The translations under genes were made by a program, and so were the position numbers. A model generated the notes under the pieces. It was not told the DNA's origin and searched no databases. It saw only the letters and a list, made by a program, of their open reading frames with translations. Below, in pieces: positions 32,687-42,376 of a stretch of 44,706 nucleotides of DNA. This DNA is from JAFDZO01 sp041859205 (lineage in GTDB: Bacteria > Bacteroidota > Ignavibacteria > Tepidaquicellales > Tepidaquicellaceae). The stretch lies in the NCBI GenBank assembly GCA_041859205.1, contig JBHEKU010000138.1, positions 1-44,706 of the forward strand, written 5' to 3'. Every line of letters starts with the position of its first letter. The stretch's first letter is position 1.

Positions 32687-33571
32687 TTATTTTATAGTTT
32701 TGTCTTTAATTAAATCGTTGTAAATATTTTCAGGTCTTAAATCTCCATCGAAAGAACGAACATACATTAAATGTAAATGAGTGGGGGAGCGTGATGGGTA
32801 AGCATTTTTTCCCGTGCGTCCCATTGTGCCGAGTGATGTGCCGGGCTTTACCAGGTCACCGACTTTCACATGAACATCTTTTAAGTGAGCATAATAAAAA
32901 AGTCCGTTTGTAAAATTATCATATATGTAAACAATGTTGCCTCCTCGAATATCCATCATATCGGTAGTCCAGTTAGTTCTGGTTTCAACTACCATACCTC
33001 CGCTCATAGAAAGTATTTCAACAGGCTTTCCTGTATTATCATCGATTGCATCCTGGTTTGCATCGCTGATAAAAATATCATGCGCAGGATGTCCGCCTGA
33101 ATTTATTTCAAAAAAATCAAAACCGCTTGTAATGTATCCGCTGCCGTTATAGCCGCCGATTGCTGATGCAGTATAGCCTTTTACAGGAAAAACCCAATCT
33201 TTATCTGAATACTTTTTTATCTTCTTTTTCTTTGTAAGGTCTTCAAGGTAATCCCACATCTGATTTGTCCATCTGTTCATAGAATCAATAGCCTCTTTTT
33301 TCTGAAGTACTCCGTCACGGTTCAACCGCATTATTGAGCCCCATCTTGAAACAGGGTTCACAATCTTCGGCTTAACGCTTTCATCTTCATCTAAATCTTT
33401 TACCTTCTGAGATAAGCTCTCAATGGATATATAAATGTTTTTCTTCTTTGGCTTGTCGTCTTTCTTTTTCTTTGTAGTAGTTTGCGCTGAAGATATATTA
33501 ACCGATAAGATACAAAATACAAGTAAAGTAATTGTAAAGAAAAATTTTCTTTTTTGATTTAGAAGTGGAAT
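32687..33571 (-). CDS. Secreted M23 family metallopeptidase with non-standard start
   Basis: The catalytic domain has the zinc motif GHPAHD (first His at 33089-33091), YYAHLKDVHVKVGDLVKPG and THLHLMY, a complete active M23/LytM set that cleaves peptidoglycan cross-bridges. GTG at 33361 is not the true start. The frame stays open to a stop at 33605-33607 and encodes a signal peptide (FFFTITLLVFCILSVNISSA) and a lysine-rich linker. It has no ATG, GTG or TTG there; ATT at 33571 or CTG at 33583 fits best. From ATT the protein would be 294 residues. It lies 39 bp after the barrel-like gene on the same strand. Confidence 0.8.
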   Translation of the reverse strand: MPLLNQKRKFFFTITLLVFCILSVNISSAQTTTKKKKDDKPKKKNIYISIESLSQKVKDLDEDESVKPKIVNPVSRWGSIMRLNRDGVLQKKEAIDSMNRWTNQMWDYLEDLTKKKKIKKYSDKDWVFPVKGYTASAIGGYNGSGYITSGFDFFEINSGGHPAHDIFISDANQDAIDDNTGKPVEILSMSGGMVVETRTNWTTDMMDIRGGNIVYIYDNFTNGLFYYAHLKDVHVKVGDLVKPGTSLGTMGRTGKNAYPSRSPTHLHLMYVRSFDGDLRPENIYNDLIKDKTIK

Positions 33572-33610
33572 ATGGTTTTTCAGAAAAGCCCCCTTTGTAT
33601 TTTTTTATAA

Positions 33611-34468
33611 CTATAAATCTAAACTTAAGCCGGCAGAGAAATAATAACTTGCCGAATTTAAAATATTAAAACTTGAACCAACACTTATAAGTGCTTTTTC
33701 GGATAAAGTTAATCCGAATCCCAAATAAAAAGTAGATGAGTTATAGTTAAGCTGCATATCACGTGTGAAATCGGCACCGGTTGTTAAGCTGAAATCATCG
33801 TTGAAGTAGTATGTAGGATAAATTGCAGCGGTATAATTGTATTGATTGGTAAATGTGTAATTTCCTTTAGCGCTATCAATGGATAACTCAATAGAAGTAG
33901 TGGGGGTTTTCGAAAAATCAGGAGTGCCGAGTACATCTAATGATAAAGAAAAATCACAGGATAAATTTTCATTGGAATAATTTTCAACAAAACCTAAATG
34001 ATAATCCAATTTGCCTGTACCGAGCTGATTGCCTGATTTTGCTACAGGAATTTTTACTGCACCCTGAACTAAATGAGAAAAATACTCACCGCTGCCGATA
34101 AGAAAACGTGAGGCGATGAGAAAATCACCTACGCCGTTAACTTTTGCGCTTGAGAGATTATAATTTGAAGTAAGCAAAACCATTGTACCTGTCAAATTAA
34201 TTTTTTCGTTTAATCCGTAAGTACCGGAAACTGAAATCTCTTTGTAGTCCTGATTAAGTGACGCTGTGATATCTGCTGAAAATTTCCCTATAGAAACCAT
34301 ATCCGAACCTAAATCCGGATATGGTCTGTTTGCATCTAAAAGAAAATTATATGCAGCATCGTGTGTTGAATCAGTCAGTTGTACGCGTATATTTGGCTGC
34401 GAAAAACAACTGACAGCAATAAAGGAAAACAAAAAAAATAAATTGAGAAAGATTAATTTTATTTTCAT
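33611..34468 (-). CDS. Putative outer-membrane beta-barrel protein
   Basis: A 285-residue protein with a signal peptide ending at CFSQ. The mature part alternates hydrophobic and polar residues in strands, such as LTGTMVLLTSNYNL, FTNQYNYTAAIYPTYYF and TGADFTRDMQLNYN, and ends YYFSAGLSLDL, as in outer-membrane barrels. I do not recognise the family. It overlaps the upstream lipoprotein gene by one base (TAATG), and an M23 peptidase follows 39 bp later, suggesting one envelope operon. Confidence 0.7.
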   Translation of the reverse strand: MKIKLIFLNLFFLFSFIAVSCFSQPNIRVQLTDSTHDAAYNFLLDANRPYPDLGSDMVSIGKFSADITASLNQDYKEISVSGTYGLNEKINLTGTMVLLTSNYNLSSAKVNGVGDFLIASRFLIGSGEYFSHLVQGAVKIPVAKSGNQLGTGKLDYHLGFVENYSNENLSCDFSLSLDVLGTPDFSKTPTTSIELSIDSAKGNYTFTNQYNYTAAIYPTYYFNDDFSLTTGADFTRDMQLNYNSSTFYLGFGLTLSEKALISVGSSFNILNSASYYFSAGLSLDL

Positions 34469-34872
34469 TATTTATTTACTATTTCAACTTCACCTGAAAC
34501 TACAACAGTTCCGTCTTTTTTAAGACAGCTTACTTTATATTTTCCGGCTTTATTGAATGCAACATCATTAAAATAAATGTAGTCCATATTTGGCTGAACT
34601 GTAAACGGCAGAGTTTCTATTGCTTCGCCTGTAGCTTTATCAGTAATGTTGATATTAACATCATCAACTCCGATTTTTGTCTTTGAAGGTCTAAGGTCAA
34701 CCATGACGGTAAGAGTACCGGTTGTGAACTTGGAAGATTCACCTATTTCACCTTTTACGGCATCATATTTTTCACAGAAGTAAAGCTTATTTTCTTTGCT
34801 TCCGAACATCGAACAACCTAAAGCCAGAGAGATTAAAACAACTACTGCCAGATGAAATTTGTAATTTCTCAT
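34468..34872 (-). CDS. Small lipoprotein
   Basis: A 134-residue protein with lipobox LALGC (Cys about residue 20). The mature part is beta-rich: FTTGTLTVMVDLRPS, IGVDDVNINITDK, then MDYIYFNDVAFNKAGKYKVS and VVVSGEVEIV. This pattern recalls small immunoglobulin-like domains of envelope lipoproteins. Function unknown. It is translationally coupled to the barrel gene by a TAATG overlap. Confidence 0.75.
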   Translation of the reverse strand: MRNYKFHLAVVVLISLALGCSMFGSKENKLYFCEKYDAVKGEIGESSKFTTGTLTVMVDLRPSKTKIGVDDVNINITDKATGEAIETLPFTVQPNMDYIYFNDVAFNKAGKYKVSCLKKDGTVVVSGEVEIVNK

Positions 34873-34904
34873 GAGGGTATTTTTTTAAGTTTTGGAAAAA
34901 AAAT

Positions 34905-35468
34905 CTACTTCATTTGTTTCAGTCCGTTCATCTCTCCCCATAGACCGCGTTTATTTTCTCTTGCTTCACGTTCATATTTTCGGAATTCTTCAAGTTTTGA
35001 TATAGGTGTCGGATATACATTTGCATATCCGTCTTTAATAATTTTAGAGTTGATAAGTGTACCGTCTTCCAGATAAACGTATCTTAAGCTTCTACCGTAT
35101 TTATCCTTATCTGTTCCCGGTTCTTTTTCCAGCCGTACCTTTTTTCCTTCGGCTAAGTTTTTAACATAATCGGATGCAGCCTGTCCCAGTGTTTGTAATG
35201 TTTTCTTATCCTGTCCTGATTTTTTTGAATCTTTATCAAGCTTGCTCGATTGAAATTTCTCAGGTGTATCTATGCCGAGCAGTCTTATTCTTTCACCGCC
35301 GGCCATTTTAAAAGTATCTCCGTCAACTACTCTTTCGACAATAATAAAATCCGATTGCTCATCCTGCTTGATTGATTCCAGTTTCGGCGTAACATACTTG
35401 TACGCTACATAGCCGATGATTGCGAGGGTGATTACTGTTGAAACGAGCTTTACAAAAAATTTAATCAT
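34905..35468 (-). CDS. Thermonuclease (staphylococcal nuclease family), membrane-anchored
   Basis: A 187-residue protein. An N-terminal hydrophobic helix (residues 5-27) exports or anchors it. The nuclease core has VERVVDGDTF, RIRLLGIDTPE (Asp and Arg of the active centre), then DKYGRSLRYVYLEDGTLIN and the ENKRGLWGEM ending typical of the family. It hydrolyses DNA or RNA with Ca2+. It lies next to a pyrimidine phosphorylase gene and near comEC. Confidence 0.9.
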   Translation of the reverse strand: MIKFFVKLVSTVITLAIIGYVAYKYVTPKLESIKQDEQSDFIIVERVVDGDTFKMAGGERIRLLGIDTPEKFQSSKLDKDSKKSGQDKKTLQTLGQAASDYVKNLAEGKKVRLEKEPGTDKDKYGRSLRYVYLEDGTLINSKIIKDGYANVYPTPISKLEEFRKYEREARENKRGLWGEMNGLKQMK

Positions 35469-35491
35469 GTATTAGCTAATGTTAATCGAGT

Positions 35492-36796
35492 TTAATCGAG
35501 TATATCTATAATTAATTTTTTCTCTTCAGGTTTTGTATCTGTGAATTTTATTGCTTTATGAATTCTTTCTTCAGCATGGAATAATTTTGATTCCTCCTCA
35601 GCAAAAATTTCGCAGATAGGTTCGCCGATTTTTACCTCGCTGCCGACTTTTTTCTTTAAAATAATTCCTGCAAGGTAATCAATTTTATCATCAGTCTTTT
35701 TTCTTCCGCAGCCTAGGTCAATTGCGGCAAAACCGAAATCAACAGCTTTCATTTCAGATATAAATCCGTTTGACTGCGCGCGGATTATTTTTGAGTGCGC
35801 CGGACGTTTCAAATTTTTCCAGTCCTTAATATAATCGAGGTCCCCATTTTGTATAGAAACCATTTCATAAAATTTATCTAATGCCGTTCCGTCTGATAAT
35901 TTTTCCTGAGATATTTTTTCACCTTCTTCCAAGGAGTTTGCCTTTCCTCCGAGATAAATCATAGCTCCGCAGAGAACGTTATTCACTTTATTGCAATCCG
36001 GAATATCAACACCTGTAAGCATTTCAAGCGACTCTTCTACTTCAAGCCAGTTGCCGATTTTATTACCAAGCGGTTCATCCATTGCAGTAAGGACTGCAAT
36101 AGCTTTTTTGCCGAATTTTTTTGAAACCTCTAAAAGATTTTTTGAGAGCTTTAGTGATAAGTCATAGTCAGGAAGATTTGAGCCGTTACCGATTTTCACA
36201 TCGAAGACTAATCCGTCAGCGCCTTCTGCAATTTTTTTACTCATAATACTTGCAGTAATAAGCGAAACGTTTTCAACGGTGGCTGTTACATCGCGCAGTG
36301 CATAAATTCTTTTATCGGCAGGGGCTAGGTCCTTTGTCTGACCGCTCATTACAACTCCGATTTGAGATAGAATTTTTTTGAAGTCTTCTATAGGATAATC
36401 GATACGAAATCCCGGAATTGATTCGAGCTTATCAAGCGTACCGCCTGTGTGACCCAGGCCTCGGCCTGAAATCATAGGTACGTAAATTCCGCAGGCAGCT
36501 ACTACAGGAGCGAGTACGAGTGAGATTTTATCTCCTACTCCGCCGGTAGAATGTTTATCAACTTTTGCTCCGTTTATAAAATCAAGATCAATTACTTTTC
36601 CGCTATATAAAATTGCTTCAGTTAAAAAGAAAGTTTCTTCATCATTCATTCCGTTAAAATATATAGCCATCAGCAGCGCCGACATCTGGTATTCGGGAAT
36701 TTTTCCTTCGAGGTAGCCCGTTATGAAGAAATCAATGTGTTGTCTTGTGAGTGCGTGTTTGTTTCTTTTGAGTTTAATTATTTCGACTGGGTTCAT
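35492..36796 (-). CDS. deoA: Thymidine/pyrimidine-nucleoside phosphorylase
   Basis: A 434-residue enzyme that splits pyrimidine (deoxy)nucleosides with phosphate. It shows FFITGYLEGKIPEYQMSALL, the signature KVDKHSTGGVGDKISLVLAP, and MISGRGLGHTGGTLDKLES. Length fits both DeoA and the broader Pdp type; specificity is not certain. It follows a 124-bp divergent gap from comEC and is read towards the thermonuclease gene. Confidence 0.9.
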   Translation of the reverse strand: MNPVEIIKLKRNKHALTRQHIDFFITGYLEGKIPEYQMSALLMAIYFNGMNDEETFFLTEAILYSGKVIDLDFINGAKVDKHSTGGVGDKISLVLAPVVAACGIYVPMISGRGLGHTGGTLDKLESIPGFRIDYPIEDFKKILSQIGVVMSGQTKDLAPADKRIYALRDVTATVENVSLITASIMSKKIAEGADGLVFDVKIGNGSNLPDYDLSLKLSKNLLEVSKKFGKKAIAVLTAMDEPLGNKIGNWLEVEESLEMLTGVDIPDCNKVNNVLCGAMIYLGGKANSLEEGEKISQEKLSDGTALDKFYEMVSIQNGDLDYIKDWKNLKRPAHSKIIRAQSNGFISEMKAVDFGFAAIDLGCGRKKTDDKIDYLAGIILKKKVGSEVKIGEPICEIFAEEESKLFHAEERIHKAIKFTDTKPEEKKLIIDILD

Positions 36797-36920
36797 ATAC
36801 CGTAAAAATATCGATTATTAACGGTTTAATAAAGGTTGAATTATAGTTGAAATATTTGTGCCGCTATAAAATTATAACAAGACATTTTATTATTTCAATA
36901 TTATAATTAATTTATAGTTC

Positions 36921-39344
36921 ATGAATTTTTTTAAAAATATACCTGCGGTAAAATTTTTTGCAATCTTCGCACTTGGAGTAATTGCAGGTAATTTTTTCTT
37001 TTTCTCTGCTCAATATCTTTTCTTTTCCCTAATAATCTTATTTCTTTTCAATCTGATTTTACTTTATAAATCGCCTGAAAATAATTTCAGCAGACTATTG
37101 GTGATTTTATTAATTTTCATTGCAGGGATTCTTAAATCGAATGTTGATTTTAATTTAATAGAGGCAAACTCAATTAAAAAATTTCCAGACTCAGGAAAAG
37201 ATAATTACGTGCAGCTCACAGGTGTAATTAAAAATATTCCGGATTATGATTCGGGCAGAGTGAGGTTTGTTCTGCAATCCGAAAATATTGTAACGATGAA
37301 GGACAGCTTTAACGTCGCCGGTGATGTAATAGTAAGAATTTTTAAAAGCGGGCAGAAAGTTGAAGATAATGCAAAGGAGCTGGAAGAAGGGGACAGAGTA
37401 AGCCTTATAGGAAGAATAAGCACTCCGCAGCCGATGAGAAATCCCGATGAGTTTGACTATAAAAGATATTTGCAGCTGCAGGGCATTGATAAAATTTTTA
37501 CTGTTAACGGATACAATTTTTACGAAGTAATTTCAAAAGAGAATTTAAATTTCTTCGAGAGATATATCGTTTATCCTGCAAAGAAATTTTCACTGAATAA
37601 TATAAACCGATTTGTGCCGGGAGATGAAGGCGCATTTTTAAAAGCAATTGTAACAGGTGAGCGGACCGATATTACGCGCGAAATGAAAGTAGATTTTGTA
37701 AATGCAGGCGTGATGCATTTAATTGCAGTCTCGGGACTTAACATTGCCTACGTAATAATTTTTCTTACAATATTATTTTCGGTTTTAAGAATTCCTCAGC
37801 CGTACAGGTTAATTCTTATAATTATTCTGCTTCTATTCTATTGTGTCTTCACAGGAAGCTCGCCTTCAATTGTAAGGGCAACTTTCATGGGAATTTTTGT
37901 CCTGATAGGATTTCAGATACAAAGAAAAATTGTGATTTATAATCTGCTGGGTTTTGCGGGATTGATTATGCTTATCTACGACTCGAAGCAGCTTTTTGAT
38001 CCGAGCTTTATTTTATCTTTCGGCGCAGTGCTTTCAATTATTTTTCTCTATAAAAGATTTGAAGATTATATTGTTATCCGAATGAAAGCAAATAATTTGC
38101 TGAAGAAATTATGGCTTTGGACTTTAGTTACATTTTTTATAACTCTTGCCGCGCAGATAGGAACTTTGCCACTGACTGCGTTATACTTTAATAAGCTCTC
38201 AATAGTTGCTCTGTTTGTGAACATCTTTGCAGTTTGGTCTTCCAATATTTCTTTAGCGCTGGGATTTTTACAAATACTTCTGGGAACGTTCTCCGATTTT
38301 CTTTCTTCTATTGTGGGAGAATTTAATTACTGGTTCTTAAAAGGACAGTTATGGCTTATAAAATATTCAGCGCAGCTGCCGTTCAGTTTTGTAAATATTT
38401 ATAAATTCACTTTTGTAAATCTTATCCTGTATCTGCTGTTTGTTGTAAATCTGTTTACACTTAAAAAGTATAATATAAAATTCCGTGGAGCGCTTGCTGT
38501 ATTAATTGTTGCTGCGTTTTATCTTTCAAATTTAGATTTCAATACAAATTTAAAAATTGCATTTCTTGACGTGGGACAGGGCGATTGTGCTGTAATTAAA
38601 ACTCCCGAAGGAAAAACAATTGTAATAGACGCCGGCGGACAGAATTTTAATTATAATGCCGGCGAAAATACTCTCGCCCCTTATCTGAAACGAAACGATA
38701 TTGATAAAATAGATTTACTTGTTTACACGCATTTACATATGGACCATATCGGCGGATTAAAATACATTCTTGAAAATTTTCAGGTAGATAATATTCTTGA
38801 AAGCGGGCAGAGATACAATAGCCCGTACGTTAACTCAATCGACAGTATTATTCTTGCGAAGAAAATAAACAGAAGCGTAATGAGATTTGGCGACGTGATA
38901 AAGTCAGATGAGTTCAGATTATATTGTCTTTTCCCCAGTGAAGAATTTGCAAGATACTCTTATGATTATTCAAACTCGAATCTAAACAACGGCTCAGTCG
39001 TTTTAAAATTTAAATATATAGATACTGAAGTACTTTTTACAGGAGATGCTGAAAGGGAAGCGGAAAGATTTATTGTAGATAGTTATGGAGATTTTTTGAA
39101 TTGCGATGTGTTAAAAGCCGGGCATCACGGAAGCATTACATCGACAACAATTCCTCTTCTATTGAAGACAAATCCTAAACTGGCTTTGATATCTTGCGGG
39201 TTGTACAATATGTATAACCATCCTTCTGATATTGTATTGAGGAGATTTAGAAGGCTTGGCGCTGAAATTCACAGAACGGATTTAGACGGAGCTTTGATAA
39301 TGGAGAGTGACGGGAATAAAATAAATGTAACTGAGTGGAAATAA
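36921..39344 (+). CDS. comEC: ComEC/Rec2 DNA-uptake channel protein
   Basis: An 807-residue membrane protein. The N-terminal part has two helices, then a DUF4131/OB-like domain. The competence domain has GDEGAFLKAIVTGERTDI, MHLIAVSGLNIAYVI and about ten further helices. The C-terminal metallo-beta-lactamase domain begins KIAFLDVGQGDCAVIK and carries THLHMDHIGG (first His at 604), LFTGDAERE and KAGHHGS. ComEC conducts single-stranded DNA to the cytoplasm during transformation. Full length and intact, so DNA uptake is possible if other competence genes exist. Confidence 0.95.
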   Translation: MNFFKNIPAVKFFAIFALGVIAGNFFFFSAQYLFFSLIILFLFNLILLYKSPENNFSRLLVILLIFIAGILKSNVDFNLIEANSIKKFPDSGKDNYVQLTGVIKNIPDYDSGRVRFVLQSENIVTMKDSFNVAGDVIVRIFKSGQKVEDNAKELEEGDRVSLIGRISTPQPMRNPDEFDYKRYLQLQGIDKIFTVNGYNFYEVISKENLNFFERYIVYPAKKFSLNNINRFVPGDEGAFLKAIVTGERTDITREMKVDFVNAGVMHLIAVSGLNIAYVIIFLTILFSVLRIPQPYRLILIIILLLFYCVFTGSSPSIVRATFMGIFVLIGFQIQRKIVIYNLLGFAGLIMLIYDSKQLFDPSFILSFGAVLSIIFLYKRFEDYIVIRMKANNLLKKLWLWTLVTFFITLAAQIGTLPLTALYFNKLSIVALFVNIFAVWSSNISLALGFLQILLGTFSDFLSSIVGEFNYWFLKGQLWLIKYSAQLPFSFVNIYKFTFVNLILYLLFVVNLFTLKKYNIKFRGALAVLIVAAFYLSNLDFNTNLKIAFLDVGQGDCAVIKTPEGKTIVIDAGGQNFNYNAGENTLAPYLKRNDIDKIDLLVYTHLHMDHIGGLKYILENFQVDNILESGQRYNSPYVNSIDSIILAKKINRSVMRFGDVIKSDEFRLYCLFPSEEFARYSYDYSNSNLNNGSVVLKFKYIDTEVLFTGDAEREAERFIVDSYGDFLNCDVLKAGHHGSITSTTIPLLLKTNPKLALISCGLYNMYNHPSDIVLRRFRRLGAEIHRTDLDGALIMESDGNKINVTEWK

Positions 39345-39380
39345 AAAATCCCTTCCCTTTAAAAATAAAGAGAAGGGATA
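39345..39380. terminator. Terminator after comEC
   Basis: ATCCCTTC (39348-39355) pairs with GAAGGGAT (39372-39379), with a further CTTT/AAAG inner stem (39357-39360 with 39367-39370). A run of A precedes it, so it can act in both directions between converging genes. Confidence 0.75.
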
Positions 39381-39405
39381 AATTTAAAAAAATAAAAATT
39401 AAAAA

Positions 39406-41211
39406 TTAGAATCTTATTGTTACATCGTAGATACTGCCGCCGCGTGATGCTCTGAAAGTCATTGAACCGTCCTTATTATACTTCACATTATTCAGAGAAG
39501 TATAAGGCTTGCCGGTTAATTTGCCGTCTACAACTAAGTAACTTTCAGTTGTCATATCATTAGGATAAAGATATCCGATATAAAATAATTTCCCGTTCTT
39601 TAAGAATTTAAGATTATCGATGTAAGCAAATCTCTCCTTATTGTATGGAAGTGACGGCATATCGAAATCTCTGTTTGAAACTATTTCAGAGGTATAGTCA
39701 TAAACCATTTCACCGTTAACTTTCTTTTCATTTGAGTTTTGAACAACGAAAGCATAATCGCCTGAATTATTAAATATCATGCTGTTATAATTTCCGTCTT
39801 CGGAACCTTGCCCTAAAAGATTTTCGTATGTGCCGATCAATTCACCGTCAACATATACATCGCTTTTATCTTTTGTTCCTTTTTCATAGTCACCGTAAGT
39901 TACACCAATATAATAAAATTTGTTTCCGTCGTTGATGAAGTTATAGTCATTCAATCCGTCATATTTTTTTTCAGATACTACTTTCCCTTCATTACCTTTT
40001 ATCATAAAGAGGGAAACTTTTTTATCAGTCTGATTTGCAGAACCCGCTACTAATACTGAACCTGATTTATTATATTTTTTAGCGCCCTGATTGTAATATG
40101 ATTTGCCTTCAACACCATTGTTTACATTCACTGTTCTGTATGTGTAGTCATCATAGCCGCCGGGATTTTTTGTAATTATCTGGCTTTGACCTGTAAAAGA
40201 TATACTTCCGTCAGTAGATAAGTTAATATCATAAATTCCACCTGAGTAACCTGAAATTTCTCTGCTCTTTGAAGAGTTCATCACTTTATAATAATCGTTG
40301 CCGACTACTAATCTTGACATATATGTAGTTTCATTGATTGAGTCCATTGTTACATATACAGGAACATTATCTTTATTAAACTTTATCGGAGCATTGATAG
40401 CGTTAAATTCTTTCCATTTTTTATCACCCTGCACAACGAACTCACTTCCGAATGCGCTGTAAAATAATCCGTTTCCTTTTGCAATGTAGCTAAGCGCGCC
40501 TGACTTATCATAGGTAAAACTCATTTCACTAATATCGGTGTAGTCTGTATTTGTAACATTATTGCCCCACATAATAGATGCCTTACCGTTTTGAATAACA
40601 ATATATCCGAAGTCCCCATTTTTATTTTTGAAAAGATTCTGATACATCTTCCCATCGCCGTCACCTTCGCTCATATAAGGTACATCTGTCATTTCAGCAT
40701 AGATACTTTTCACAGCTTCATAAGGTCCGGTTTTGTTGATTCCTTTATCAATAGAGTATTTTAAGATATACTGTTTATCACCTTCGGTGACAACGCACTG
40801 ATATTCGTTATCACTATTCACGAAAGCATTGTAAGAATCGATTGAAGTCATCTCGCCGACTCTTGCTCCGTTCAGTAATAGTACATTATTTTCTGCAAGG
40901 TAAGTTGTATCTTTTCGGAAGTTGTAAGCAGTAGTGTAGTTGTTTCCGTTCTTATCGAATTTTGCATCGGCATTAACTACATCGTAGAAATCGGAATTTC
41001 CTTTATTGCTTACTAATCTTGACTGGTTTGAATTTGGGTCGAACTCTACATAAGCATAATTTCCATTTCCGTCTGTATAGAAGCTGTAAGCATCAACGGT
41101 GTTCTGCCCCGTGCCCGAGTAAAGGAGCTTTTCATCGATCTTTTGCCCGTAAGATAAATTGGCAATTGCTGTGATTAATAAAAGTAAAAAAAGGTAACTG
41201 AGGTTTTTCAT
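39406..41211 (-). CDS. Large secreted repeat protein of unknown function
   Basis: A 601-residue protein with a signal peptide ending at LSYGQ. The mature part is a series of short repeats of the type G-x-F-x-Y-I-x-x-x-x-G followed by VxG or VDG, for example GDFGYIVIQNGKAS and NKFYYIGVTYGDYEKG. That matches a beta-propeller or similar blade array, tyrosine- and asparagine-rich. There is no T9SS tail; it ends GSIYDVTIRF. I do not recognise the family. It stands alone, divergent from the cytochrome gene. Confidence 0.72.
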   Translation of the reverse strand: MKNLSYLFLLLLITAIANLSYGQKIDEKLLYSGTGQNTVDAYSFYTDGNGNYAYVEFDPNSNQSRLVSNKGNSDFYDVVNADAKFDKNGNNYTTAYNFRKDTTYLAENNVLLLNGARVGEMTSIDSYNAFVNSDNEYQCVVTEGDKQYILKYSIDKGINKTGPYEAVKSIYAEMTDVPYMSEGDGDGKMYQNLFKNKNGDFGYIVIQNGKASIMWGNNVTNTDYTDISEMSFTYDKSGALSYIAKGNGLFYSAFGSEFVVQGDKKWKEFNAINAPIKFNKDNVPVYVTMDSINETTYMSRLVVGNDYYKVMNSSKSREISGYSGGIYDINLSTDGSISFTGQSQIITKNPGGYDDYTYRTVNVNNGVEGKSYYNQGAKKYNKSGSVLVAGSANQTDKKVSLFMIKGNEGKVVSEKKYDGLNDYNFINDGNKFYYIGVTYGDYEKGTKDKSDVYVDGELIGTYENLLGQGSEDGNYNSMIFNNSGDYAFVVQNSNEKKVNGEMVYDYTSEIVSNRDFDMPSLPYNKERFAYIDNLKFLKNGKLFYIGYLYPNDMTTESYLVVDGKLTGKPYTSLNNVKYNKDGSMTFRASRGGSIYDVTIRF

Positions 41212-41392
41212 AAAGTTTGTAATTGTTAGATAGATTATTTAAAAATATGATTTTTGGATTTAAGAATTAAGATATAATGTTTTCCTTATAGCTCAAGTCT
41301 TAATCTAAGTATTAATCTTTAAAAAGAATATTTTTATTTTAAAATTAACCTTCTATATTTACATAAATTATAAAACCCCAAAATTTAATTTT

Positions 41393-42238
41393 ATGACTCC
41401 TGATAGCAGAAAAGCTTTCAACCTGCTGCTTTACATTGCAGGCGCCGTCATTATAACTCTCGTTATAGTGATTCTGTTCCGTAATAAACCAAAAAATATT
41501 TCTACCAATCCAGACGTCTGGCCGAGCTTTGATGTCAACGCCCTTCCCGTTGACTCGACAAGTAAAATGGTGAGGTACGGATATTATTTACTGATGGAAA
41601 CTTCGAATATTGTAGGGCCCGATGTAAAGGACAGCTCAATGAGATTTGCCGGAAATAATCTTGAGTGCCGCAATTGCCACTTTGAGGCAGGGCAGGTAAA
41701 GAGTACATATAATCTGGTGGGAGTCGCGAACCGCTATCCATCGGTTGATAAAGCTACAGGGCAGTCAACTTCACTTGTTCAGAGAGTTAACGGCTGCTTT
41801 ATAAGAAGCATGAACGGAAAGCCAATGCCTGAAGAGAGTTTTCACATGAGAAGTATTATCGCTTATCTTAACTGGATAAGCAGCGGAGTGCCGAAAGACC
41901 TTCAGGGAATAAATATTAAAGATGTGGGTAAAATTGACCGCAAGCCTGACCCTGTAAGAGGGAAGTCAGTCTTTGCAAATAACTGTATGAGCTGCCATGC
42001 CGATTTTGGACTTGGTGTTTTAAAGAATGCCGAGATACACGGAGGCGTGAAATACATTATTCCGCCGATAGCAGGGGATGATTCTTTCAACGATGCAGCC
42101 GGAATGGCAAGTATGGAGTTCCTGGTGAAATTTCTGAAAACACAGATGCCGAAGAATAAACCCGGCTCATTATCGCTTGAAGATTCTTATGATGTAGCTG
42201 CATATGTGCTAAGCCTGCCGCGACCGAAGATGAAGTAA
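41393..42238 (+). CDS. Dihaem cytochrome c of the TsdA (thiosulfate dehydrogenase) type
   Basis: A 281-residue protein with an N-terminal membrane helix (residues 12-29). Two haem c motifs are present, CRNCH (92-96) and CMSCH (198-202). Around them are NNLECRNCHFEAGQ, YPSVDKATGQSTSLVQRVNG and CFIRSMNGKPMP, matching TsdA, which oxidises thiosulfate to tetrathionate or does the reverse. Cys135 in GCFIRSMNG is likely the counterpart of the TsdA haem-ligand Cys. A relic of a second homologue follows. Direction of reaction and redox partner are unknown. Confidence 0.85.
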   Translation: MTPDSRKAFNLLLYIAGAVIITLVIVILFRNKPKNISTNPDVWPSFDVNALPVDSTSKMVRYGYYLLMETSNIVGPDVKDSSMRFAGNNLECRNCHFEAGQVKSTYNLVGVANRYPSVDKATGQSTSLVQRVNGCFIRSMNGKPMPEESFHMRSIIAYLNWISSGVPKDLQGINIKDVGKIDRKPDPVRGKSVFANNCMSCHADFGLGVLKNAEIHGGVKYIIPPIAGDDSFNDAAGMASMEFLVKFLKTQMPKNKPGSLSLEDSYDVAAYVLSLPRPKMK

Positions 42239-42258
42239 GAAGTAATTATTAAGTTCTG

Positions 42259-42366
42259 ATGTCAAAAGATAATTCGGGCTTGCTTTCGCTCGATGAAGCT
42301 TATGATGTTGTGGGTTTTGTTTCGTGCCTGAAGAGACCTCAGTTTAAAGGTAGGGAAGTAAATTAA
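42259..42366 (+). pseudogene. C-terminal relic of a second TsdA-like cytochrome gene
   Basis: A 35-codon frame reads SLDEAYDVVGFVSCLKRPQF, which aligns with SLEDSYDVAAYVLSLPRPKM at the C-terminus of the preceding cytochrome. No haem motif is left. It is best explained as the remaining 3' end of a duplicated cytochrome gene after deletion. Its ATG has no clear ribosome binding site, so it is probably not translated as a functional peptide. Confidence 0.7.
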
Positions 42367-42376
42367 TTATAAATTT

